Program-made: the position numbers and the translations under genes | Assembly: GCA_025463305.1 (NCBI GenBank) | Contig: JAOBWK010000038.1 | Location: 1 to 61,338 of the forward strand | DNA length: 61,338 bases | Direction of reading: 5' to 3' | DNA from: Ilumatobacteraceae bacterium | Lineage (GTDB): Bacteria; Actinomycetota; Acidimicrobiia; Acidimicrobiales; Ilumatobacteraceae | Notes under the pieces: generated by a model | Seen by the model: only the letters and a program-made list of their open reading frames with translations | Database searches by the model: none | What the model was told of the DNA's origin: nothing | Shown here: piece after piece, positions 1 to 8,014 of the stretch | Numbering within the stretch: position 1 is the first letter of the stretch | How the letters are laid out: each line of letters starts with the position of its first letter

Positions 1-1
1 G

Positions 2-115
2 ACCAACGCTGACCGCACCGCCGCCCTTGCACCCTGGCTCGAGACCTACAACACTCGACGACGCCACAGCGCACTCGAAGGTCTCCCACCGATCAGCCGA
101 CTGTCACCAACCTGA
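2..115 (+). mobile_element. 3' end of an IS481-family transposase gene (window-truncated)
   Basis: The frame is open from the window edge to a TGA at 113-115 and gives 37 residues ending YNTRRRHSALEGLPPISRL plus three more. The YNxxRxHxAL(x)GxxPxxR signature is the C-terminal end of the DDE integrase core of IS481/IS3-type transposases, where the last catalytic Glu helix is followed by this arginine-rich tail. Only the tail is visible, so an intact element cannot be shown. The element's right end should lie between 116 and about 128. It stops immediately beside the stop codon of the next, opposite-strand gene. No target duplication can be assigned. Confidence 0.8.
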
Positions 116-128
116 CGGCCGAGTACAA

Positions 129-884
129 CTAGGCGGCGCGGAAGAGGAGCCAGCCCGACAGGACGAGGCCGCAGACGACGATGCCGATCCGGAGCAGCCG
201 CCGCGGCAGCACGCGTGCGACGACGGGGCCGATCCGGCCTCCGACGAGCGTGCCCACCGTGAGCGGCGCAACCGCGGTCCACGCGACCCGGCCGCCGATC
301 GCGAACAAGATCCCGGGAAGGACGTCGGCGCTCAGCAGCAGCACGTTCTTCAGGGCGTTGGCGCGGAGGATGTCGTGGTCGACGAGGACGAGCAGCACCA
401 GCAGCGTGACGATCCCCGAGCCGGCTCCGAAGTAGCCGTTGTAGACGGCGACCATCGCGAGCGTGCCGAAGGTGGGCCACGAGCTCGTCCGCCGGGTGCT
501 GGAGGTGCCGCGGCTGAACATCGGCTGCGCGGCGAACAGCAACGTCGCGCTGAGCACGAGGAACGGGACGACCCAGGCGAAGATGTCGTCCGGGGTCACG
601 AGCAGCAGGATGGCTCCCGACACGGAACCGGCGATCATCACCGGCGCGTACCGCCGGATCGAAGCGCGGTGGTCGCGCAGCTCGAGCGACGAGCCCAAGG
701 TCGAGCCGAGGCCGCTGCCGAGCACGGCGATCGAGTTCGACAGGTTCGCGGGGAGTGCCGGCACGCCGACGGCGAGGAGGGCGGGGTAGGAGATCAGCGA
801 CGTGATCCCGCCTGCCGTGCCGACGATGCCACCGACGATCCCGGCGACGACGAGGATCACGACGTGCGCGACGGTGAGCTCCAC
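129..884 (-). CDS. TauE/SafE-family membrane permease
   Basis: A protein of 251 residues with about eight hydrophobic helices. It has the glycine-rich N-terminal repeat of the family (GGIVGTAGGITSLISYPAL, residues 18-36) and an inverted second half beginning around residue 150 (YNGYFGAGSGI). These match the TauE/SafE (DUF81) family, which exports or imports small sulfur or organic anions such as sulfite and sulfoacetate. The substrate cannot be read from sequence. Length is typical of the family. The ATG start is the only good in-frame start before the first helix. Its stop (129-131) lies within 15 bases of the end of the IS481 transposase gene, so the element inserted just beyond this gene. 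Confidence 0.85.
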   Translation of the reverse strand: MELTVAHVVILVVAGIVGGIVGTAGGITSLISYPALLAVGVPALPANLSNSIAVLGSGLGSTLGSSLELRDHRASIRRYAPVMIAGSVSGAILLLVTPDDIFAWVVPFLVLSATLLFAAQPMFSRGTSSTRRTSSWPTFGTLAMVAVYNGYFGAGSGIVTLLVLLVLVDHDILRANALKNVLLLSADVLPGILFAIGGRVAWTAVAPLTVGTLVGGRIGPVVARVLPRRLLRIGIVVCGLVLSGWLLFRAA

Positions 885-980
885 CGTCCATTGCTATCGC
901 GTCATGGTGGACGGCATCGGAATGAATCGTTCGCTCGTCGGGTTGGGTCGGGGCACTGCAACACGAGTCGAGAGGAAGCC

Positions 981-1403
981 ATGTCAGACGAGGTCGATTT
1001 CCACGCCTTCAACCGCGGAGTGGTCCAAGAGTTCCGCGCGACCGGTGGTCAGGTCACCGGTGACTTCGCCGGCTGGCCGTTGGTGCTCATCACCCATCGT
1101 GGCGCCAAGAGCGGGCGTGAGTACACCACGCCGTTGGTGTACACGCGTGACGGCGACAAGGTCGTGATCATCGCCTCCAAGGGTGGTGCTCCCGACGATC
1201 CGCAGTGGTTCCGCAACCTGCAGGCCAACCCGGACGTGACGGTCGAGGTCGGCGCCGAGTCCTATGCCGCTCGGGCCCGTGTCGCCGAGGGTGACGAGCG
1301 CGACCGCCTCTACCGCGCCCAGGCCGATCAGATGCCGAACTTCGACGAGTACGCGGCGAAGACGAGCAGAGCCATCCCGGTGGTCGTCCTCGAGCGAGCC
1401 TGA
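981..1403 (+). CDS. Nitroreductase/deazaflavin(F420)-dependent reductase, DDN family
   Basis: A protein of 140 residues matching the split-barrel deazaflavin-dependent nitroreductase (DDN/Rv3547) family. The family's LVLITHRGAKSGREYTTPL segment is at residues 33-51, followed by DGDKVVIIASKGGAP and WFRNLQANPDVTVEV. The RGxKSGxxRxTPL and ASxGGxPxxPxWxxNLxAnP motifs are the usual cofactor-binding elements. Members use reduced F420 to reduce quinones and enones; the natural substrate is unknown here. The ATG at 981 follows a GAGAGGAAG-type ribosome-binding site. The gene stands alone and is divergent from the TauE gene. Confidence 0.87.
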   Translation: MSDEVDFHAFNRGVVQEFRATGGQVTGDFAGWPLVLITHRGAKSGREYTTPLVYTRDGDKVVIIASKGGAPDDPQWFRNLQANPDVTVEVGAESYAARARVAEGDERDRLYRAQADQMPNFDEYAAKTSRAIPVVVLERA

Positions 1404-1416
1404 GCCTCGCGGACAC

Positions 1417-2409
1417 TCAAGGCAGTGTGTAGGTGAGGGTCGCGTTGGAGTAGTCGGCGGACGGATCGCCGCAGAACTGGAGGTCGTAGCCGTTCGTCTC
1501 GTTGTCGATGACGGGATGGGTGACGGTGGCGGTTGTGAGCGTCACGGCTCCCGGGGTCGCTCCCGTGCCCGTGCCGACGTGAGCCATCAGGCTGGAACTG
1601 TTCAGTCCCGCCGTGTTGGTCTCGAGCGCAACTGAGGTGGACCAGGTGGACGAGCTGTCCGACACGGTGGCTGTCAGCTGCGTCACCGTCGCGCCATCGG
1701 GGAGCACGACCGTCGTGGCGAAGCAGCTGCTGGCGTTGTTCGTCGGTACGAGCGCGTCCTCGGATACGCCGTAGGTGTCTCCGTCGGTTTCGGGAGCGAA
1801 ATCGGGGGGGAGGTACACGACCGATCGGCTGCCTGTCTGCTTCGTCGCCTTGGTCGCGACCGCGGCGTTCGTGGTGGCGAGCGACGAGGTCAGCCCGGCG
1901 ATGCCGCTGACGACTTGGGTGATCGTGGCATTGACGCCGGCGAACGACGCGTCGACCTGTGGCTTGGTGTAGTAGCGGGCATCGTCGTCGACGACCCCAC
2001 CGCCGCTGGCAGCCGGCTGGTAGTAGCCGACGATGTCGATGACGAGGTCGAGGGTGCCCCCGTTGTTGTACGCCGAGATCGCGCCTGCGGCCGACAGCCC
2101 GACGGTGACCTGGTTGGGGGTCGGCGCCCCACCGGCGACGACGTTGAGGTTCGAGGCGGTCGGTCGTGGGTTCGCATCGCTGGGATACACGGTGACGTAC
2201 GACGCCGACGTCGGGTTCACCGCGGTCACGTTGGTGGCGATGCCGGTCGCCGTGTTGGGGATGGTGCAGTTGCCGTTGGTGCCCCAGACAGCAAACGTCA
2301 CCGCCTCGGTCGGGCCGAGCGGCGTGGCGCGCGGGCCGACGTGGTCCGCGCCCCGGCCGGGCAACGAAAGGATGCAGTAGCTTCGGCCGAACGATTCGAA
2401 GGGGTGCAT
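1417..2409 (-). pseudogene. Surface protein with LDTR/'VTAVNP...IDIVGYY' domain, 5'-truncated
   Basis: The frame encodes one copy of the actinobacterial surface domain that runs from VGPRATPLG through NVTAVNPTSASYVTVYPSDA and SNLNVV to LVIDIVGYY. A Ser/Thr-rich C-terminal region of about 200 residues with two cysteines follows. The same domain occurs three times in the exported protein at 52348-55434, where it starts with LLDTR. Here the first strands and any signal peptide are missing: recognisable homology begins at the VG after the lost LDTR. The only start nearby, an ATG at 2409, lies back to back with the alanine racemase start and adds about 20 unrelated residues. I read this as a gene whose front was deleted, although the rest of the frame is intact. 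Confidence 0.6.
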
Positions 2410-3547
2410 GCCGTTGACGTACGTCGCCGGAGAGATGACCGCCGATGTCGATGCGGCGCGTCCGGTCTGGGCCGAGATCGATCTCGGCGCGATCACGCAC
2501 AACATCGAGCTGATCCGTGAGCGCGTGGGTCGTCCGGTGCGGCTCATCGTGCCGGTGAAGGCCAACGGGTACGGCCATGGCGCTGTCGCGATCGGACGGC
2601 ACCTCGAGCAGATCGGGGCCGACGCCATCGCGACCGCGAACGTCGACGAGGCGATCGAGCTCCGAACGGCCGGCGTCCGGCTGCCGATCCTCATGTACGC
2701 GTCGCAACTGCCGGCGGCCACCTCGCGACTCCTCGCGTACGGCCTGACGCCGACCATCGCCGATCGCGCCGGCCTCGACGCCGCAGCGGCGGCCGCCGGC
2801 GACCGTCCGGTTGCCGTGCACGTCGAGGTCGATGCCGGCTTCGGCCGGCTCGGTGTGCGCTTCGACGAAGCTGCCGCTTTCATCGCCGCGGTCGTTGCCG
2901 AACCACGGGTGTGGCCCGAGGGCATCTACACGCATGTGCCGTTCAGTGATGCTGCCGGGGCGGCCTGGGCGAGCCGGCGGATCGGCGCGTTCGGTGAGCT
3001 CGTCCGCGAGATCGAGGCGACGCACGGCATCCGCATTCCGTACGCGCAGGTGAGCGCGAGCTCGGCGCTGATCGAGTCGCTCCCCGATGATCTGAACACC
3101 GTTGCGCCCGGGCACCTCACGTACGGCATCTCGACGATGGACGGGGTGGCGACCGAGGACCTCGGGTTCCGGCAGGCGTTGGGCGCGATCCGAGCGCAGG
3201 TGATCCACATCGGCGCGCGCGAGCGGGGCGACGACCTCGCACCCGGACTGCCCGACACCGCGATGCGGACGGCCGTGCTGCTGCTCGGCATCGACAACGG
3301 GTACGAGCTCGCCGCCGGTGCGTCGGTGCTGCTGCGCGGCGTCCGTTGCCCGGTGCTGTCGGTCAACGCCGAGTACACCGTGATCGACACGTCCTCGTTG
3401 CCCGACGTGGCCGTCGGCGAGGTGGCCACGATCGTCGGAAGTGATGGGCCCGACACGCTCCGGCTGGGCGACCTCGCTGCCAGCGCGGGTCGCAGCGCGG
3501 GGTATTGGATGATGGGTTTCCGGCGGGTGCCGCTGCGTTACGGGTGA
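2408..3547 (+). CDS. alr: Alanine racemase
   Basis: A PLP enzyme that interconverts L- and D-alanine for peptidoglycan. The PLP-lysine motif VKANGYGHGA lies near residue 47, followed by ADAIATANVDEAIELR and a GYGxYG-like C-terminal domain carrying the second-subunit residues (AEYTVIDTS, GEVATIVG). The usual C-terminal catalytic tyrosine segment is not strictly canonical: I see HLTYGIST in the barrel and GIDNGYELAAG in the second domain. Length (379) is normal. The ATG at 2408 has a GAAGGGG site 3-4 bases upstream. A second ATG at 2435 also has a GGAG close by and cannot be excluded. It lies head to head with the truncated surface-protein gene. Confidence 0.85.
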   Translation: MPLTYVAGEMTADVDAARPVWAEIDLGAITHNIELIRERVGRPVRLIVPVKANGYGHGAVAIGRHLEQIGADAIATANVDEAIELRTAGVRLPILMYASQLPAATSRLLAYGLTPTIADRAGLDAAAAAAGDRPVAVHVEVDAGFGRLGVRFDEAAAFIAAVVAEPRVWPEGIYTHVPFSDAAGAAWASRRIGAFGELVREIEATHGIRIPYAQVSASSALIESLPDDLNTVAPGHLTYGISTMDGVATEDLGFRQALGAIRAQVIHIGARERGDDLAPGLPDTAMRTAVLLLGIDNGYELAAGASVLLRGVRCPVLSVNAEYTVIDTSSLPDVAVGEVATIVGSDGPDTLRLGDLAASAGRSAGYWMMGFRRVPLRYG

Positions 3548-3691
3548 CGGATCAGTCACCGTCGAGCGGATGCCCCACGACGCCGCGGCCGGTGCATCGA
3601 GCCCGCAGTGTCTCGTCGACCCCCGATGTCGGGAACCGTTTCGACGGACTCGCCCGCGTGGCGAGACCACATTGATGAAGGGATGACCACC

Positions 3692-4186
3692 ATGACCGAC
3701 GAAGAGATCGCAGCGATCCTGGCCAAGCCGTACGCACAGCAGCTGCTCAACGGTCCCGAACCGGCGCGGTTGGCCTACACCGGTCTCGACGGTGACCCGC
3801 GCGTCATCCCGATCGGCTTCTGGACCGAAGGCAGCCGGATCCTGATGGCGACGGTGCCCAAGGCTGCCAAGGTCGGGGCCCTCCGTCACAACCCGAAGGT
3901 CGCCCTGACCATCGACCAGGCGGCCTTTCCGCCGAAGGTGCTGCTGATCCGCGGTACGGCCGATGTCGAGCTCGCCAAGGGGATCCCTGACGGCTACCTC
4001 ACCGCCGGCCACAAGGTGATGAACGACGACCAGTACCCGGATTGGGTCGCCGGGGTGCGCGGCCTCTACGACGAGATGGTGGTCATCACGGTCACGTCGA
4101 CCTGGGCCAAGCTGCTCGACTTCGAGACCACCATCCCCAAGGCCGTCGAGGACCTGATCAAGGCGAAAGCGGCAGCCGGCACGTGA
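3692..4186 (+). CDS. Pyridoxamine 5'-phosphate oxidase-fold (flavin/F420 split-barrel) protein
   Basis: A protein of 164 residues with the split-barrel core: ARLAYTGLDGDPRVIPIGFW, then RILMATVPKAAKVGALRHNP and KVLLIRGTADVEL. This arrangement is typical of the PPOX-like family that binds FMN, F420 or heme. The opening phrase PxPARLAYTxxDGxPRVxPIxF resembles actinobacterial F420-binding members; this is a family-level inference. The ATG at 3692 sits nine bases after AAGGG; an ATG at 3683 is too close to that site. The end overlaps the convergent GNAT gene by 29 bases. Confidence 0.8.
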   Translation: MTDEEIAAILAKPYAQQLLNGPEPARLAYTGLDGDPRVIPIGFWTEGSRILMATVPKAAKVGALRHNPKVALTIDQAAFPPKVLLIRGTADVELAKGIPDGYLTAGHKVMNDDQYPDWVAGVRGLYDEMVVITVTSTWAKLLDFETTIPKAVEDLIKAKAAAGT

Positions 4187-4754
4187 GCCCTCCCTCGCCA
4201 GAGCCGTTCGTCGTCTCGTGTCGCGTCGCGATCGCATCGCGGAGCGAACCCAACGACGTGACGTCGAGGGACGTGTGGACGATTCCGTCCTCGAACGTGT
4301 TCACGACGGGAAGACCGACGGTGCGGAAGACGAGCTGCATGTCAGCGTTGCCGGCGAGGACCAGGGCGCACAGCCGCAGCAGCCCGTCCTCGTGCGCGCT
4401 CACCGCGAGGCGCTCCAGCAACAGGGTCGCGACACCTTCGCGGTGGTGATCGTCGGCCACCGCGAAGGCCACCTCCGCTTCGGTGGGGTCGTTGCCGATG
4501 ATGTACTCGCCGATGCCGACCAGCCGCCCGTCCATGCGCGCCAGCAGGGTGACGTGATCGTCCAGGCCGCCCACCACCTGACGGAGCTCGGCCACGGGGA
4601 TCTGGCGGCGGATGCCGAAGAACCGGAAGTACGTCGAGTCGTCGTCGAGCGCCGCGTAGAACGCGGTGACCGAGATGAGGTCCGCCGGCTCGGCACGAGC
4701 GATGACGATCTGCTCGCCGGTCCGCAGGACGGCTTGCTCGTTCGCTTGGCTCAT
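4158..4754 (-). CDS. GNAT-family N-acetyltransferase
   Basis: A protein of 198 residues with one GNAT domain. It begins VIARAEPADLISVTAFYAALDDDSTYFRFFG and continues with LVGIGEYI, EVAFAVADDHHREGVATLLLERLAVSA, the acetyl-CoA-binding V-x-x-x-x-R/Q-x-x-G-x-A segment in the form ADDHHREGVATLL. The front segment with 'ALDDDSTYFRFFG' is the version found in the GNAT domains of protein lysine acetyltransferases (Pat-type) and the C-terminal domain of NDP-forming acyl-CoA synthetases. A protein substrate is therefore possible but not shown. No cyclic-nucleotide domain is attached. It is convergent with the preceding gene. Confidence 0.82.
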   Translation of the reverse strand: MSQANEQAVLRTGEQIVIARAEPADLISVTAFYAALDDDSTYFRFFGIRRQIPVAELRQVVGGLDDHVTLLARMDGRLVGIGEYIIGNDPTEAEVAFAVADDHHREGVATLLLERLAVSAHEDGLLRLCALVLAGNADMQLVFRTVGLPVVNTFEDGIVHTSLDVTSLGSLRDAIATRHETTNGSGEGGLTCRLPLSP

Positions 4755-4787
4755 CGAGTCCAGGATGGTCGCGATCGTCGGCGGTGA

Positions 4788-5942
4788 CTAGGGCCTTGCG
4801 TCCTCTGGTGCGAGCGGCACGCTCCAGCTGAGGAGCGTGCCGCCCTCGGGGCGGGCGACGATCGAGAACGTGCCGCGGAGTGCTCGGGCGCGCGTCCGCA
4901 TGTTGTCGAGCCCACTCGACCGCCGGCCGGGTTCGTCGCGATAGCCGATGCCGTCGTCGGCGACCTCGAGTGTCAGGCGTCCGGCCGCCACCGTGACGCG
5001 AACATCGATTCCGGTTGCCTGTGCATGACGGCCGGCGTTCGAGAGCGATTCACGGAGGCACAGGAGGAGGTTGCCGCGAGTGGGTTCGGTGATGGCGGAG
5101 TCGACCGGTCCGTCGATGTCGCAGGTCGGGCGGAAGCCGAGCGCCTGTGCGGATTCGGCGCACACCGCGAGCAGATCGCCCCTCAGGCTGACGACCGGCG
5201 CCCAGGGGTGATGGAGCTCGAAGATCGTCGAGCGGACCTGGCGGATCGAGACGTCGAGATCGTCGACGGCCCGCGTGATCCGCTCGATGACCACGGGATC
5301 CTTGGCCATCTGGGCGACGGCCTGCAACGACAGGCCGGTCGCGAACAGGCGCTGGATCACGTCGTCGTGGAGATCGCGGGCGATGCGCTCGCGCTCGTCG
5401 AGCAGGCTCGCGGTGCGCGTCTGCTCGTGCAGGCGGGCGTTCTCGATGGCCAGCCCGGCGGCAGCGGCGAGGCCGACGGCCAGCTCCTGATCGGCTTGGG
5501 TGAACTCCTCGCCGTTCGTCTTGTCGGTGAGGTAGAGGTTCCCGTAGACGACGCCGCGGAGCCGGATCGGCACGCCGAGGAACGTGGTCATCGGCGGGTG
5601 CTCCGGAGGGAACCCGAAGCTGTCGGGGTGGGCGTGCAGATCGGGGAGCCGGATCGGGACCGGCTCGACGATGAGCAGGCCGAGCAGGCCGTGCCCGTCG
5701 GGTCGTGGGCCGATCCGCTCGGCGTCGACCTCGTCGATGCCGACGGTGATGAACTCGGCCAGGCGGAGGCCGGACTCGTCGAGGACGCCGAGCGCGGCGT
5801 ACCGGGCATCGACGAGATCCGCAGCCGTCTCGGTGATCCGCCTGAGCACGTCGGCCAACGTGTGCTCGGAACCGATGGCCATCACGGCGTCGAGCAGCCG
5901 GAGCAGCTGGCGCGCTCCGGCGAACTCGAATCGATTGGGCAC
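4788..5942 (-). CDS. devS: DevS/DosS-like GAF histidine kinase with conserved heme-ligand motif
   Basis: A soluble sensor kinase of 384 residues. An N-terminal GAF domain (about 25-170) is followed by a HisKA_3 DHp helix pair (RERIARDLHDDVIQRLFATG, phosphoacceptor His192) and a HATPase domain (about 265-380: LRESLSNAGRHA, VADDGIGY, GLDNMRTRA). The GAF carries GFPPEHPPMTTFLGVP. The histidine of this motif, His115, lines up with His149 of M. tuberculosis DosS, the proximal heme ligand. A heme-based O2/NO/CO or redox sensor is thus the best guess. DosS has two GAF domains; this has only the heme-type one. The GTG start overlaps its own AGGAGG and is uncertain. It is divergent from a DevR-type regulator at 6019, its likely partner. 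Confidence 0.88.
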   Translation of the reverse strand: MPNRFEFAGARQLLRLLDAVMAIGSEHTLADVLRRITETAADLVDARYAALGVLDESGLRLAEFITVGIDEVDAERIGPRPDGHGLLGLLIVEPVPIRLPDLHAHPDSFGFPPEHPPMTTFLGVPIRLRGVVYGNLYLTDKTNGEEFTQADQELAVGLAAAAGLAIENARLHEQTRTASLLDERERIARDLHDDVIQRLFATGLSLQAVAQMAKDPVVIERITRAVDDLDVSIRQVRSTIFELHHPWAPVVSLRGDLLAVCAESAQALGFRPTCDIDGPVDSAITEPTRGNLLLCLRESLSNAGRHAQATGIDVRVTVAAGRLTLEVADDGIGYRDEPGRRSSGLDNMRTRARALRGTFSIVARPEGGTLLSWSVPLAPEDARP

Positions 5943-5956
5943 CTCCTGAGGTTACG

Positions 5957-5968
5957 GCCCTTCGGGGA
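5957..5968. promoter_or_regulatory. 12-base motif gcccttcgggga, possible DevR half-site
   Basis: The string gcccttcgggga lies in the 76-base gap between the divergent devS and devR-like genes. It recurs exactly at 7923-7934, upstream of the pseudo-DHp gene. Its TTCGGGGA part resembles one half of the mycobacterial DevR box (TTSGGGAC) with mismatches, and no second half is present. An operator role is inference. Confidence 0.3.
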
Positions 5969-6018
5969 TAGCGTGTGGCCGTGCTCATCCTGCTGGCTCG
6001 GTTCGCGCTGGCCACCTC

Positions 6019-6669
6019 GTGATCCGGGTGTTCCTCCTCGACGATCACGAGGTCGTCCGAAGGGGGGTGCGCGAGCTGCTCGAGAGCGCCGGTGACCTCG
6101 AGGTGGTCGGAGAGGCCGGAACGGCCGCCGAGGCGCTGCAGCGCGTCCCGGCCACCAAACCAGACGTCGCGATCCTCGATGTCCGCCTGCCCGACGGCAC
6201 CGGCATCGAAGTCTGTCGCGACCTGCGCTCGATGATGCCCGACCTCAAGTGCCTGATGCTGACCTCGTTCAACGACGACGAAGCGCTGTTCGACGCGATC
6301 ATGGCCGGCGCGGCGGGTTACGTGCTCAAGGAGGTGCGCGGCGCCGACCTGATCCAGAGCGTTCGTCGCGTCGCCGAGGGGCAGTCGCTGCTCGATCCAC
6401 TGGTGACGTCTCGGGTGCTCGATCGGCTCCGCAACCCACCGCGTGATTCGCTCACGGCGTCGCTGACCCCTCAGGAGTCGACGATCCTCTCCCATCTCGC
6501 CGACGGCATGACCAACCGGGAGATCGCAGCGGCGATGTTCCTCGCCGAGAAGACCGTCAAGAACTACGTCTCCAACCTGCTCGCCAAGCTGGGCATGAGC
6601 CATCGCACCCAGGCCGCCGTGTACGCCGCGCGGTTGTCCGCGAAACGGCGGAGCGGTACGAGCGACTGA
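6019..6669 (+). CDS. devR: DevR/NarL-family response regulator
   Basis: A regulator of 216 residues. The receiver (1-120) has the acidic pair in LLDDHEVVRRG, phospho-Asp in VAILDVRLPDG, switch Thr in CLMLTSF and Lys in YVLKEVRG. The LuxR-type helix-turn-helix reads LTPQESTILSHLADGMTNRE with EKTVKNYVSNLL. The receiver-HTH linker and the AEKTVKNYVS recognition helix follow the DevR (DosR) pattern closely. It starts at GTG 6019 and is divergent from the DevS-type kinase. In the DevR model, phosphorylation switches on a dormancy regulon; nearby PPOX and CBS genes are typical members of such regulons. A close paralogue is at 8772-9455. Confidence 0.9.
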   Translation: MIRVFLLDDHEVVRRGVRELLESAGDLEVVGEAGTAAEALQRVPATKPDVAILDVRLPDGTGIEVCRDLRSMMPDLKCLMLTSFNDDEALFDAIMAGAAGYVLKEVRGADLIQSVRRVAEGQSLLDPLVTSRVLDRLRNPPRDSLTASLTPQESTILSHLADGMTNREIAAAMFLAEKTVKNYVSNLLAKLGMSHRTQAAVYAARLSAKRRSGTSD

Positions 6670-6717
6670 GGTCCAACGACTCTGGGCAGTGCCGTCCGGG
6701 AGGACGACACTGCGGAC

Positions 6718-7164
6718 GTGAGCCAACAGACCGCCGACGAGTCACCCACCTCGACCACGCCGACCGCGCAACGGTCCGCCGAGGCGCTCGACGCTGCCGC
6801 CTGCTGGTCGCTGCTCCGCGTCGAGTCCGTGGGAAGGGTCGCCTACGTGGTCGACGGTCGACCGATGATCGCGCCCGTCAACTTCGTGGTCGTCGCGGAT
6901 CGCATCGTCTTCCGCAGTGATCCTGGCGACAAGCTGACCTGGGTGCCGCAGGAGACCGTGTGCATCGAAGCGGACGGCCGCGATGACCCGGATCATGTGT
7001 GGAGCGTGATCGCTCACGGCTTGGCCCGGGACGTGACCAACGCGCTGGGTGTCGAATACGAATCCATGCGCCGGACCCTGGTCCCGACGTTCGCACCGTT
7101 GACCGATCCGCACTGGATCTCGATCGATGTCGAGTCGATCAGCGGCCGCCGGTTGAGCCGATGA
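6718..7164 (+). CDS. Pyridoxamine 5'-phosphate oxidase-family (Pyridox_ox_2) protein
   Basis: A protein of 148 residues with a split-barrel domain from about residue 20: LRVESVGRVAYVVDGRPMIAPVNFVVVADRIVFRS, DPGDKLTW, then VCIEADGRD. This is the flavin-nucleotide-binding-like family (PF12900 type) that often accompanies DosR-regulated genes. The cofactor and substrate are unknown. It starts with GTG; the first 20 residues are a polar extension. Its TGA overlaps the ATG of the CBS gene (ATGA at 7161-7164), so the two are translated together. It lies 48 bases after the regulator. Confidence 0.83.
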   Translation: MSQQTADESPTSTTPTAQRSAEALDAAACWSLLRVESVGRVAYVVDGRPMIAPVNFVVVADRIVFRSDPGDKLTWVPQETVCIEADGRDDPDHVWSVIAHGLARDVTNALGVEYESMRRTLVPTFAPLTDPHWISIDVESISGRRLSR

Positions 7165-7838
7165 GCTCGACGCCGGCTGTGTCGTTGACGGTGCGCGATG
7201 TCATGACCGCGCCGGCGGTGACGTTGAGCCCCGACGTCCCGTACGCCGAGATCGCCCATCGGTTCCTGTCGTCCGACGTCGGCGGCATGCCCGTCGTCGA
7301 TGATGCGGGACGCCTGCTCGGTGTCATCACCGAGGCCGACCTGCTGTATCGGCAGGCGTACGGGTCAGGTTCGCGGCTCGGCGGTCAGTCTCATCGCGCC
7401 ACGGGTTGGGAGTCGAAGGTGGATGCGCTCGATGCCGGCGATCTGATGACGGCGAACCCGATCACGGCCGATCTGGACGACTCGCTCGAGGTCGTGGCCC
7501 GCCGCCTGTTGGAACACGCGGTCAGCCGGCTGCCGGTGATCCGCCATGGTCAGGTCGTCGGCGTGGTGTCCCGCCACGACGTGCTCCGCCGGTTTGCCCG
7601 ACCGGACTACGAGATCGCGGCCGACATCGCACGAGCCATCGTCGAGGCGGAGGGCGACACAACCAACTCGGCAACGTCATCCGTCGTCGACGGCGAGGTG
7701 GTGCTGAGCGGGTCGGTCGCCGATGCCGAGGACGCCGAGATGCTGGGGATCGTCGCCGCCGGTGTCGACGGCGCTGTGTCGATCGACAACCAACTCGTCG
7801 TCGAGCAACCAGCGTCTGCGGTGATCGCGGCGCACTGA
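7161..7838 (+). CDS. CBS-domain pair plus BON domain protein
   Basis: A protein of 225 residues. Two CBS motifs are seen: VRDVMTAPAVTLSPDVPYAEIA with GGMPVVDDAGRLLGVITEADLL, and DLMTANPITADLDDSLEVVA with SRLPVIRHGQVVGVVSRHDVL. A C-terminal BON domain follows (about 165-220, VDGEVVLSGSVADAEDAEMLG). CBS pairs bind adenosine nucleotides; BON domains are associated with membrane or lipid binding. The CBS-BON arrangement resembles Rv-type hypoxic response and stress proteins of actinobacteria; a specific role is not shown. Translation is coupled to the upstream PPOX gene by a four-base overlap. Confidence 0.88.
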   Translation: MSSTPAVSLTVRDVMTAPAVTLSPDVPYAEIAHRFLSSDVGGMPVVDDAGRLLGVITEADLLYRQAYGSGSRLGGQSHRATGWESKVDALDAGDLMTANPITADLDDSLEVVARRLLEHAVSRLPVIRHGQVVGVVSRHDVLRRFARPDYEIAADIARAIVEAEGDTTNSATSSVVDGEVVLSGSVADAEDAEMLGIVAAGVDGAVSIDNQLVVEQPASAVIAAH

Positions 7839-7922
7839 CGTCGTCAGCTGTTCAACTCGGCTGCGTTGTGCCGGGGGTGACGCCCAGGTACGGTCGCCTT
7901 CCAGCGATCGCGCTCGGCTGAT

Positions 7923-7934
7923 GCCCTTCGGGGA
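7923..7934. promoter_or_regulatory. Second copy of gcccttcgggga
   Basis: An exact repeat of the 12-base string at 5957-5968, placed 80 bases before the GTG of the pseudo-DHp gene. The rest of the 176-base gap (7839-8014) shows no gene. A shared regulator for the two promoters is possible; sharing by chance cannot be excluded. Confidence 0.3.
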
Positions 7935-8014
7935 GGGTCGTGCGTGATTCAGATGCGATGCTCCGGACCCTGGTAGCGCGCTGATTCGATATCGCCCGTG
8001 CCAGAGAGGTCTTC

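Noticed and set aside
1328..4237. A minus-strand open frame of 969 codons.
   Set aside because: It is antisense to alr and the PPOX gene in a low-complexity Arg/His frame; no part resembles a protein family.
5943..6018. A full DevR/DosR box (GGGACTWWAGTCCC type) between devS and devR.
   Set aside because: Only a half-site is present; the second half is missing in this gap and in the gaps at 7839-8014 and 9456-9672.
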